A stretch of DNA of 39,432 nt from CAYZEZ01 sp964477295 (GTDB lineage: Bacteria; Bacteroidota; Bacteroidia; Bacteroidales; SM23-62). A program made the position numbers and the translations under genes. Location of the stretch: contig CAYZEZ010000009.1 of assembly GCA_964477295.1 (NCBI GenBank), forward strand, positions 1-39,432, read 5' to 3'. Below are positions 1 to 7,047 of this stretch, in pieces. Positions within the stretch are counted from its first letter, which is position 1, and each line of letters starts with the position of its first letter. The notes under the pieces were generated by a model. The model worked only from the letters and a program-made list of their open reading frames with translations. It was not told where the DNA came from and made no database searches.

Positions 1-339
1 GGCTGCCTTGCAGGGGCTGTTATTGAGGTATTTATACCCACCGACAGGCTTTCGTCCATTTTAAATGCAGGACCGGTGGGATCGATATTGGTGGCGACCA
101 TCCTGGGCGTGCCAATATATGTTTGCGGGGGAGGCATGATACCTGTCATCGGATCATTAATTTCGAAGGGATTGAATCCAGGGGCTGCCCTTTCATTCCT
201 TAGCGTCGGCCAGGCAGTAAGGATTACACCACTTATTGCCCTTGCTTCGCTGATTCGGATAAAATTTCTGATTTTTTTTGTAATTTCTGTCATTATATAC
301 TCAATTCTTATCGGTTTCTTTTACCATCTAATTGCCTGA
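1..339 (+). CDS. YraQ/ArsP-type permease, C-terminal part (5' end outside window)
   Basis: The reading frame is open from base 1, so only the last 112 residues are visible and the true start lies upstream. The fragment is very hydrophobic. It contains CGGGMIPVIGSLISKG followed by a segment rich in Gly and Ala (NPGAALSFLSVGQAVRI), which resembles the repeated signature of the YraQ/ArsP (DUF318) permease family, where a CxCGxIPV-like motif precedes a GAALAFL helix. Two further membrane helices follow up to the stop. Family members are inner-membrane permeases; some export organoarsenicals, but most have unknown substrates. The canonical second Cys is replaced by Gly here, so a substrate should not be assumed. 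The stop is one base before the DUF362 ATG at 341, which suggests co-transcription with it. Confidence 0.65.
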   Translation, partial: GCLAGAVIEVFIPTDRLSSILNAGPVGSILVATILGVPIYVCGGGMIPVIGSLISKGLNPGAALSFLSVGQAVRITPLIALASLIRIKFLIFFVISVIIYSILIGFFYHLIA

Positions 340-340
340 C

Positions 341-1858
341 ATGAAACTTAAAACTTTAAGAAACCTGATCATTATTATCTGCCTGATCCTCATTGGAGTA
401 GCATTCATTTATTTTGAATGGCCCTATATTTCGGGAAGGCTTGGCAGGATGAATGAAAGTGCTGGCCTTCAATCGGAACAAACAATCAATCCGGATGCCA
501 CGGTGGCCATTGTTCAATCAACCAAAGAAAAAGCTGGTGACCTGACCTTTGAGGACATCAAATCAATGGTTGAACAGGCTGTGGAAGCTGCCGGGGGGCT
601 GAAGGATATTATTCGGGATGGTGATGTGGTTGTATTGAAACCCAATATTATGTGCCTCTGGATAAACAGTACAGGGGAACAGCTACCTACTGATGTCAAT
701 GGGATCACTACCGACTGGAGGGTTGTTAAATCTGCCAGTGAACTCGTTAGGAAACTGAATCCAAACGGTAAAATCTATGTCATGGAAAGTTCAGCTTTCC
801 AGGTGACACAAATGGCCATGGATTCATTGAATTATTCAAAGGAATACATGCCGGAGGTGGATGAGTTTGTCTGCCTGGAAGAAAGCGGCGGATATGAAGA
901 ATGGGATTCTCCCAAGCTGGTGAAAGTCACTTTGCCTGATGGTGTGGGTACGTATCCCGATTTTATGAAACCCAATAAATCGCCCGAATTCTATATGAAC
1001 AGGCAATACTATGAAGCAGATGTGCTGATCGCCCTGCCTGTATTAAAAAACCACCATTACACCGGTCTGACAGGAGCCATTAAATGTGTGGGTGTAGGGT
1101 CAAGTCCTCCTAATATCTATGGTTCCTGGGAAACGATTACCATTACTGGTGCTACCAGTAAGGTGGTGGTGGAAAGGCTTGAATCAAGGATCCGGCTTGA
1201 ACGTTCAAAAAAAATAAATCATGCCCCACTTTTCCTTGGTATGTGGATCAGCGATTTTTACATGTGCAAACCGGTCGATTTTGTTATTACAGATGGACTG
1301 AATGGAATTGAAAACGGACCCGATCTCCCATCTACCTGTAAAGCCGGTGAAAGAGTGGATAACCTAATGAATATGCGGCTCATCCTGGCCGGCAAAGATG
1401 CACTGGCGGTGGATGTTATCCACGCCCTGATCGTCGGACTCGATCCTTACAGGATTAATCACCTGGTCCTGCTTGGAAATAAAAATATGGGCCAGATAGA
1501 TCCACGTTTTATTCATGTTACCGGCAACAGGAAGGTCCAGAATGTCAAGAAACCATTTGCATTGAACTACCAGCGAGGCTTTACCAAAACCTATTCCGAT
1601 TTTGAACCGCCGGAAATGACCATCAATGCACTAAAAATAAAGGAGGATAAACTGTACATGTCGCTTGAAGTCAGTAAGGAAACCATAAAGGTCAGTGTCT
1701 CTGTCGATGGTCAGGATACAGGACAGATTATCACCGGTGGGTATGAAAATATTATCCTCGATGCAGGAAAAAGGGAACAGGGTGAATATACTGTTACCGT
1801 TTGCGCCTATGACCGCTTTTTAAATTGTAATAAACAGAATGTTAAGATCAGGATTTAA
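341..1858 (+). CDS. DUF362 domain protein, membrane-anchored
   Basis: A 505-residue protein. I chose the ATG at 341, one base after the permease stop; an in-frame TTG at 332 would overlap that gene. Residues 7-25 form one strongly hydrophobic helix with no obvious signal-peptidase site, so the domain is probably tethered to the periplasmic side of the inner membrane. DUF362-like motifs are VVVLKPNIM, the block VLIALPVLKNHHYTGLTGAI, and DFVITDGLNGIENGP. No ferredoxin-like CxxCxxC cluster is present, unlike some DUF362 proteins. The last 85 residues or so look like a small beta-sandwich (alternating hydrophobics, ending VTVCAYDRFLNCNKQNVKIRI-like). The biochemical function of DUF362 is not established. 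A second, differently targeted DUF362 protein lies at 8702-10585, so the pair brackets the sugar-catabolic genes. Confidence 0.8.
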   Translation: MKLKTLRNLIIIICLILIGVAFIYFEWPYISGRLGRMNESAGLQSEQTINPDATVAIVQSTKEKAGDLTFEDIKSMVEQAVEAAGGLKDIIRDGDVVVLKPNIMCLWINSTGEQLPTDVNGITTDWRVVKSASELVRKLNPNGKIYVMESSAFQVTQMAMDSLNYSKEYMPEVDEFVCLEESGGYEEWDSPKLVKVTLPDGVGTYPDFMKPNKSPEFYMNRQYYEADVLIALPVLKNHHYTGLTGAIKCVGVGSSPPNIYGSWETITITGATSKVVVERLESRIRLERSKKINHAPLFLGMWISDFYMCKPVDFVITDGLNGIENGPDLPSTCKAGERVDNLMNMRLILAGKDALAVDVIHALIVGLDPYRINHLVLLGNKNMGQIDPRFIHVTGNRKVQNVKKPFALNYQRGFTKTYSDFEPPEMTINALKIKEDKLYMSLEVSKETIKVSVSVDGQDTGQIITGGYENIILDAGKREQGEYTVTVCAYDRFLNCNKQNVKIRI

Positions 1859-1906
1859 TGATCCTGGCCGGAATAATCCTGAAACTATAATTTACATGAA
1901 ACGAAC

Positions 1907-1957
1907 ATGAAAATTATTAGCATATTTTCCTCAAACAAAAAGGACAATAATTTTCAT
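1907..1957. promoter_or_regulatory. 12-bp dyad upstream of the catabolic genes
   Basis: The 140-base spacer between the DUF362 gene and the aldolase contains a perfect 12-bp inverted repeat: ATGAAAATTATT at 1907-1918 and AATAATTTTCAT at 1946-1957, separated by 27 bases. It sits 42 bases before the aldolase ATG. It could be an operator or a weak AT-rich hairpin. I saw no convincing TTTG/TAnnTTTG promoter pair around it. Confidence 0.3.
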
Positions 1958-1998
1958 TGAGAGTTCACGAGACCATTGAAATCTTAAAATATTAGCTG

Positions 1999-2655
1999 AT
2001 GAAAATTTTCCTAGATACTGCCGATGTTCAAGTTATTGCAAAGGCAAATGAGACAGGTTTGGTGAATGGAATCACTACCAATCCGACAAAGATCCTGGAA
2101 ACGGGAAGGCCATTTAAAGAAGTGATACGAGAAATATGTTCGATCATTGACGGACCAGTCAGCGCTGAAGCTGTTGCAGTTACAGCAGATGACCTGGTTC
2201 GGGAAGCCGAAAAAATTGCAGCACTGGCAAAAAATGTAGCGATCAAGGTACCCATGACTCCGGAAGGACTGAAAGCATGTGCCAGGTTAAGAGAGAAAAA
2301 TATCACGGTCAATACTACCATGGTTTTTTCGCCCGACCAGGCCTTATTGGCCATGAAGGCCGGAACCAGCTTTGTCAGCATTGTATTAAGCAGGCTCGAT
2401 AAAATCGGCGGAGATCCTTACCAGCTTGTGGAAGACTGCGTTACTATCAAACATAATTATCAATTCAATAGCGAAATCCTTGCAGCCAGCATTAAATCAA
2501 GAGATGCTATGATCCATTGCATGCGGAGCGGTTGTGATATCATCTCCATCCCTGAATCACTTTTTTTTGATTTATTTAAACATCCGTTAACTGATAGTGG
2601 ACTGGCAGGTTTTGATAAGGATTGGAAAAAGCTTATTGATGCAGGGCTTGTATGA
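1999..2655 (+). CDS. Transaldolase / fructose-6-phosphate aldolase-family protein
   Basis: At 218 residues it matches the short TalC/MipB/FSA subfamily. These class I aldolases are single TIM barrels that cleave or transfer a dihydroxyacetone unit through a Schiff base. Visible marks are FLDTAD at the N-terminus, GITTNPT, the catalytic lysine K83 in AIKVPMTPEG, TMVFSPDQALLAMKAG, and SRLDKIGGD. E57 occupies the position of Gln59 in E. coli FSA, which is Glu in true transaldolases. V129 occupies the position of FSA Tyr131 (Phe in TalB), an unusual change in the active-site wall. Function as an aldolase or transaldolase is therefore likely, but the substrate is open. The PfkB kinase follows after 12 bases, so the pair probably acts consecutively on a phosphorylated keto-sugar in the cytoplasm. 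Confidence 0.85.
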   Translation: MKIFLDTADVQVIAKANETGLVNGITTNPTKILETGRPFKEVIREICSIIDGPVSAEAVAVTADDLVREAEKIAALAKNVAIKVPMTPEGLKACARLREKNITVNTTMVFSPDQALLAMKAGTSFVSIVLSRLDKIGGDPYQLVEDCVTIKHNYQFNSEILAASIKSRDAMIHCMRSGCDIISIPESLFFDLFKHPLTDSGLAGFDKDWKKLIDAGLV

Positions 2656-2667
2656 TATTCAACTCAA

Positions 2668-3621
2668 ATGAGCGACAATAAAATATATAATGTTATTGCC
2701 TTTGGAGAAGTGCTCTGGGACCTGCTTCCGGATCAGTCCATTATTGGCGGTGCCCCTTTTAATTTCACATACAGGATAAATTCATTGGGATACAATGGAC
2801 TAATGATCAGCAGAGTAGGAGATGATCAGCTGGGCAGGCTGGCACTTGAGAAGATAAATGACCTGGGTATCTTACCCGATTATATTCAAAATGACCCCAG
2901 GTATCCTACCGGGACAGTAGAAGTATTCTTCGATGATCAAAAGAATCCTGATTATACCATTATCAGGGATGTGGCATACGATTATATCGAGTTTACTCCG
3001 GCTTTGGCTGAGCTGTGTAAAAGCGCAGATTGTTTCTATTTTGGAACACTGGCCCAGCGAAACCAAAGATCGAGGGATTCATTATATAAGTTGTTCGACA
3101 TTCAAAATAATACGACTTGTTTTTACGATGTAAACCTGCGTAAAGACTGCTATTCGAAAAGCAACATCAAAGATTCCCTGGCACGGGCAGATATAGTTAA
3201 ACTAAATGATTCAGAAGCTCTTGAGCTAAAAGATATATTATCGATCGCCTCTTCGGACCCGGTCAGTATCGGGAAAAATATTTCAGACACTTTTAGCATT
3301 GAAGTATGCCTGATAACAATGGGCGAAAAGGGAGCACTTGCCTTGTCGCAGTCAGGTGAAATATGTTATGTTCCTGGTTATCGGGTTAAACTGGCCGATC
3401 CACTGGGGGCCGGGGATGCTTTCTCGGCAGGATTTATTCATGCCTGGCTTTATAAAAAAGATTTACACGAAGCTTGTGAACTCGGGAACATTATGGGTGC
3501 TATTGTGGCAACACAGGAAGGAGCAACGGTACCGATACAACAGAAATCTATCGACTCTTTTAATATCAATAATCCTCATAGAAACACAGATGAAACTTTT
3601 AAAGAATTCATTAACAGATAA
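2668..3621 (+). CDS. PfkB-family sugar kinase (fructokinase-like)
   Basis: A 317-residue ribokinase/PfkB-fold kinase. The N-terminal substrate region reads AFGEVLWDLLPDQ and IIGGAPFNFTYRINSLG, which is typical of fructokinase-like members. The C-terminal ATP/catalytic signature DPLGAGDAFSAGFIHAW spans residues 244-260, with the catalytic base at D250. Length is normal for the family. It would phosphorylate a hexose or keto-sugar in the cytoplasm. Its place directly behind the aldolase suggests it makes that enzyme's substrate. Fructose and 2-keto-3-deoxygluconate kinases both belong to this family and cannot be separated by eye; the GGAPFN motif leans toward the fructokinase side. The last codons and the stop lie inside a short repeated word (see 3611-3647). 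Confidence 0.85.
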   Translation: MSDNKIYNVIAFGEVLWDLLPDQSIIGGAPFNFTYRINSLGYNGLMISRVGDDQLGRLALEKINDLGILPDYIQNDPRYPTGTVEVFFDDQKNPDYTIIRDVAYDYIEFTPALAELCKSADCFYFGTLAQRNQRSRDSLYKLFDIQNNTTCFYDVNLRKDCYSKSNIKDSLARADIVKLNDSEALELKDILSIASSDPVSIGKNISDTFSIEVCLITMGEKGALALSQSGEICYVPGYRVKLADPLGAGDAFSAGFIHAWLYKKDLHEACELGNIMGAIVATQEGATVPIQQKSIDSFNINNPHRNTDETFKEFINR

Positions 3622-3647
3622 ACAGATTAACAAAATAACAGATTAAC
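3611..3647. repeat. Repeated word AACAGATTAAC across the kinase stop codon
   Basis: AACAGATTAAC occurs at 3621-3631 and again at 3637-3647. A degenerate copy (AACAGATAAAC) at 3613-3623 overlaps the first and includes the TAA stop of the kinase gene. The strong ribosome-binding site of the next gene follows immediately. Confidence 0.6.
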
Positions 3648-3653
3648 TAAATT

Positions 3654-3660
3654 CGGAGGA
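3654..3660 (+). promoter_or_regulatory. Strong Shine-Dalgarno site for the TIM-barrel gene at 3667
   Basis: CGGAGGA lies 6 bases before the ATG at 3667. It is noteworthy because most genes in this window have no recognisable Shine-Dalgarno sequence. It also fixes the start codon. Confidence 0.6.
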
Positions 3661-3666
3661 CCTATT

Positions 3667-4659
3667 ATGAACAAAATCAGTATGGGCATCTGGGGCATGA
3701 CCAATCTCAGAGATCGCTTTAATGTAAATGGTTTTAAAAAAGAAATTTCGGTTATAGACCGGATCAAAATGGTTGGAGAAACAGATGATATTGACGGCAT
3801 CGAGCTTCACCTTCCTACAGAAATTGATGATAACAATGCCAAAGAGATAGAAAAGGTCCTGAATGATTACGGGCTGCAAATGGTGCAACTCTGCGGCCAT
3901 ACCTGGACTGAGGAAATATATACCTGGGGGGCACTGGCTGATGTCGAAAAAAAGGTAAGGCAAAGCGCTATCCAACGTGTTAAAGATGCACTTGATATGG
4001 GGGCCAGATTTAATGTGCCTATCAGCGTTTTATGGCCAGCAACTGATGGAAACGATTTTCATCTGCAGTCAAACTATGGAAATCTTTATCAGTGGTATGT
4101 AGAATCGGTAAATGAAATATGTGCACACATTGATAAAAATAAATACTCTACAAAGCTCTGCATTGAGCCAAAACCATTCGAGCCAAGATCATATATTCTT
4201 ATGGGGACAACAGCCCAGGCACTGTGTATTGTAAACGAGGTAAACCATCCCAGTTTTGGTATCAACATTGATATCGGTCATAGCCTGATTGCTAAGGAAA
4301 ACATCGAGGACCAGATCTCCCTGATAGGGCGTTACAGCAAATTATTCCATACCCACTTTGACGATAACGACCAGCAGGCTGATATGGATGTTCCTCCGGG
4401 GACTGTGAATTTTAACCGGTTGGTCACCATTATTTATCTGCTTGACGAGATGGGGTATGACGGCTGGTTTGGACTGGATCTATTCCCGTACAGGGATGAC
4501 ACACAGAAATTCATGGATCTGTCGAGGGACAACCTGAGGCTTGCACAGCATGTGGTTAAGATTATGAATGAAAAAGGAGCCAGGGAACTAAGGACCGAAG
4601 GCACGAAAGGGATAGAGCTTTCGCGGCTGATGATAGAGAGTATCCAGGAAGCGAAATAA
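3667..4659 (+). CDS. Sugar isomerase/epimerase, xylose-isomerase-like TIM barrel
   Basis: A 330-residue cytoplasmic protein with no signal peptide. Likely metal ligands are E167 in CIEPKPFEP, D202 and H205 in INIDIGHS, H228 in LFHTHFDDND, and D271 in FGLDLFPY. The EPKPFEP motif closely resembles the EPKP(Q/F)EP signature of D-xylose and L-rhamnose isomerases, more so than the second TIM barrel in this operon. It probably interconverts an aldose and a ketose, which would feed the kinase and aldolase just upstream. L-rhamnose or D-xylose would fit the presumed polysaccharide, but that is inference. The start is supported by a strong ribosome-binding site. Confidence 0.8.
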   Translation: MNKISMGIWGMTNLRDRFNVNGFKKEISVIDRIKMVGETDDIDGIELHLPTEIDDNNAKEIEKVLNDYGLQMVQLCGHTWTEEIYTWGALADVEKKVRQSAIQRVKDALDMGARFNVPISVLWPATDGNDFHLQSNYGNLYQWYVESVNEICAHIDKNKYSTKLCIEPKPFEPRSYILMGTTAQALCIVNEVNHPSFGINIDIGHSLIAKENIEDQISLIGRYSKLFHTHFDDNDQQADMDVPPGTVNFNRLVTIIYLLDEMGYDGWFGLDLFPYRDDTQKFMDLSRDNLRLAQHVVKIMNEKGARELRTEGTKGIELSRLMIESIQEAK

Positions 4660-4667
4660 ACATACTG

Positions 4668-4714
4668 GGTACTGGCTACTTAGCTTTTGCACCTGGTAAC
4701 TAGTAACCAGTACC
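4668..4714. repeat. Intergenic inverted repeat (hairpin)
   Basis: The arms at 4668-4680 (GGTACTGGCTACT) and 4702-4714 (AGTAACCAGTACC) pair at 12 of 13 positions. The loop holds a further variant of the same word (CTGGTAACTAG). No T-run follows, so it is not a standard terminator. It may be a processing or stability element, or a mobile intergenic repeat. Confidence 0.55.
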
Positions 4715-4747
4715 ATGCAATTATATTAACACCAAAGCCTCAGAATT

Positions 4748-5878
4748 ATGAAAGAACCACTCAACGTAGGAATCATCGGTCTCTCGTTCATGGGCCGGGC
4801 CCACACCAATGCCTGGATCGATGTGCCCTTTCATTTCGACCTGCCTGTTCAACCGATACGGAAAGTGGCATGTGATAAATTCGGAGATATCGCTGTTGCA
4901 TTTGCAGAGAAATTTGGCTGGGAGGAGACAGAAACTGACTGGGAAAAGGTTATAAACAGGGATGATATTGATCTGATTGATATTTGCACATCCAATCAGT
5001 CACATATGTCAATTGCCGTTGCAGCAGCAAAAAAAGGGAAGCATATTTTATGTGAAAAACCTATTTCTTTGAATACGAAAGAGGCTAAAAAAATGCTGGA
5101 TGCAGCCCTTGAATCAAATGTGAGGCACATGGTGGCTTTCAATTATCGGAGGGTCCCGGCACTTGTCCTGGCAAAACAAATGATTGCAGAAAATAAACTA
5201 GGGGAAATCCATCATTTCAATGCTGTCTATTACCAGGATTGGCTGGTTGATCCTGCATTTCCCTATGTATGGCGACATGATTCCAAAGAGTCTGGCTCCG
5301 GAGCCCACGGAGATATGAATGCACACACCGTTGACCTTGCCCGTTACCTTCTTGGAGAATTCGAGGCTGTTTGCGGTGAAGAAAAGATTTTTATCAAAGA
5401 AAGACTTAATACTGAAACAGGGAAAATGGCTGAAGTTACTGCTGATGATGCAATCGCATTCCTGGCGAGGTTCAGAAATGGAGCCATAGGTACCTTTATG
5501 GCAACAAGATTTGCAACCGGAAGAAAGAATTATCTGAGGCTGGAGATATTTGGAAACAAGGGAAGCCTTGCCTTCAACCTTGAAAGGCTGAATGAGATTG
5601 ATTACTTCTCAAATGAGGATGATGCGAATGAACAGGGATTCAAAAATATCATTGTAACAGAAAGCAGTCATCCATACCTTGAATCATGGTGGCCTCCCGG
5701 ACATATTATCGGCTGGGAGCATACTTTTATCCATGAGATTGCTGACCTGGTAAAGGCTATTGGAAATAAGGAAAATGCCACCCCCGATTTTTACGACGGA
5801 TTAAGGTGCCAGCAAGTCCTGGATGCAGTCATGCAATCAGCCCATGAACAGAAATGGATCCAAATCCCTGAAAATTGA
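4748..5878 (+). CDS. Gfo/Idh/MocA-family NAD(P)-dependent oxidoreductase
   Basis: A 376-residue protein with an N-terminal Rossmann fold (VGIIGLSFMGRAHTNAW, residues 7-23) and the family signature CEKPISLN (residues 102-109) containing the catalytic Lys104. D189 and H193 lie in GSGAHGDMNAHTVDLARY, matching the conserved D-xxx-H pair of the C-terminal alpha/beta domain. Relatives oxidise or reduce sugars, inositols and sugar acids with NAD(P). Its placement between two xylose-isomerase-like TIM barrels is a recurrent pairing in cyclitol and sugar-acid catabolism, where a dehydrogenase makes a keto intermediate for an epimerase or isomerase. The substrate cannot be read from the sequence. There is no signal peptide, so it is cytoplasmic. 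Confidence 0.9.
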   Translation: MKEPLNVGIIGLSFMGRAHTNAWIDVPFHFDLPVQPIRKVACDKFGDIAVAFAEKFGWEETETDWEKVINRDDIDLIDICTSNQSHMSIAVAAAKKGKHILCEKPISLNTKEAKKMLDAALESNVRHMVAFNYRRVPALVLAKQMIAENKLGEIHHFNAVYYQDWLVDPAFPYVWRHDSKESGSGAHGDMNAHTVDLARYLLGEFEAVCGEEKIFIKERLNTETGKMAEVTADDAIAFLARFRNGAIGTFMATRFATGRKNYLRLEIFGNKGSLAFNLERLNEIDYFSNEDDANEQGFKNIIVTESSHPYLESWWPPGHIIGWEHTFIHEIADLVKAIGNKENATPDFYDGLRCQQVLDAVMQSAHEQKWIQIPEN

Positions 5879-5880
5879 TG

Positions 5881-5929
5881 CTCCAAGCAAATTGCCTGGA
5901 GCAAATTGCTCCAGGCAATTTGCTTGGAG
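5881..5929. repeat. Perfect 22-bp inverted repeat
   Basis: The arms at 5881-5902 and 5908-5929 are perfect reverse complements separated by AAATT, and the loop can itself pair further. It starts two bases after the oxidoreductase stop. No T-run follows (TAAAATAAAC), so a classical intrinsic terminator is unlikely, although RNA stabilisation or processing is plausible. A GGAGG at 5926-5930 is partly inside the stem but 26 bases from the next ATG, too far to act as a ribosome-binding site. Confidence 0.8.
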
Positions 5930-5956
5930 GTAAAATAAACAACAAACAATTAAACC

Positions 5957-7009
5957 ATGCAAACAATCAGAGGCCCTGGAATATTCATCGCTCAATTCCT
6001 GAGAGATGAGCCACCCTATAATACCCTTGAAGGCATCGTTAAATGGGCCGGCAAACTGGGATATAAAGGGATCCAGATACCCACCTGGGATAACCGCGTA
6101 TTTGACCTTGATACTGCTGCAAGCTCAAAAAGTTACTGTGATGATTATAAAGGCAGGCTTAAGGAACTAAACATGGAGGTCATTGAACTGGGTTCCTATC
6201 TCCAGGGACAGGTACTGGCCATGCATCCGGCCTATGCCGAAATGTTTCAACCATTCTACCCGGATGGACTGGATCTCAGGGAGAGCAGTGAATGGGCCTC
6301 TGGTCAACTAATAAAAACAGTTAAGGCCTCCGCTAATCTGGGCACCACAAATATATCTGTATTATCCGGCGGATTTGCGTGGCAAATGGTTTATCCATGG
6401 CCCCAGCGACCGGATGGTATCGTAGATGAAGCATTTACAGAACTTGCAACACGCTGGAAGCCGGTACTTGATCTTGCCATGGATAATGGAATAACCATTG
6501 GATTTGAGCTACATCCCGGTTCAGACCTGCATGATGGCATAACTTATGAAATGTTCCTGGAAAAGTCGGGTAATCATCCTGCTGCATGCATCACTTATGA
6601 CCCAAGCCATTTTGTATTGCAACAACTTGATTATCTGCATTTCATTGAACTCTACAGCGACAGGATAAAAGCCTTCCATGTGAAGGATGCAGAATTTAAT
6701 CCTACAGGACGCCAGGGGGTGTATGGTGGATATCAATCCTGGATAAACAGGGCCGGACGGTTCAGATCACTGGGTGATGGACAGGTCGATTTTAAAAGGA
6801 TTTTTACCCTGCTTACTGAAAAGGGGTATGATGGCTGGGCCATCCTTGAATGGGAGTGTTGCCTGAAAAGTCCTGAACAGGGTGCAAGTGAGGGTGCTCC
6901 GTTTATCCAGTATCACATTATCCAGACCACCGATGTGGCATTTGATGATTTTGCCCGTGGAGATACCGATAAAACCAGGAACCGGCAAATGTTAGGTTTT
7001 GATGACTAA
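5957..7009 (+). CDS. Sugar phosphate isomerase/epimerase-like TIM barrel
   Basis: A 350-residue protein of the AP-endonuclease-2/xylose-isomerase-like TIM-barrel superfamily, cytoplasmic. Probable metal ligands are E184 (GFELHPG), D215 and H218 (YDPSHF), H241 (FHVKDAE), and E298 (ILEWE). This arrangement resembles tagatose-3-epimerase and IolE/IolI-type proteins rather than true xylose isomerase. It follows the Gfo/Idh/MocA enzyme and precedes the transporter, which suggests it acts on the dehydrogenase's keto product or on an imported sugar. The last 30 residues (FDDFARGDTDKTRNRQMLGFDD-like) form a charged tail beyond the barrel. The spacer before the next gene consists of AATTC-type words. 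Confidence 0.8.
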   Translation: MQTIRGPGIFIAQFLRDEPPYNTLEGIVKWAGKLGYKGIQIPTWDNRVFDLDTAASSKSYCDDYKGRLKELNMEVIELGSYLQGQVLAMHPAYAEMFQPFYPDGLDLRESSEWASGQLIKTVKASANLGTTNISVLSGGFAWQMVYPWPQRPDGIVDEAFTELATRWKPVLDLAMDNGITIGFELHPGSDLHDGITYEMFLEKSGNHPAACITYDPSHFVLQQLDYLHFIELYSDRIKAFHVKDAEFNPTGRQGVYGGYQSWINRAGRFRSLGDGQVDFKRIFTLLTEKGYDGWAILEWECCLKSPEQGASEGAPFIQYHIIQTTDVAFDDFARGDTDKTRNRQMLGFDD

Positions 7010-7047
7010 TTTTAATTCCAAACTCCAAATTCTTAATTCGTAATCTT
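7010..7047. repeat. AATTC-word spacer
   Basis: The whole 38-base spacer is made of variants of one word: AATTCC, ACTCC, AAATTC, TTAATTCG, TAATC. A similar composition appears in the spacer at 14667-14699 on the other side of the locus. No ribosome-binding site is recognisable. Confidence 0.4.

Noticed and set aside
5881..5929. Intrinsic terminator
   Set aside because: The stem is strong, but no T-run follows and the next operon gene starts 28 bases later.
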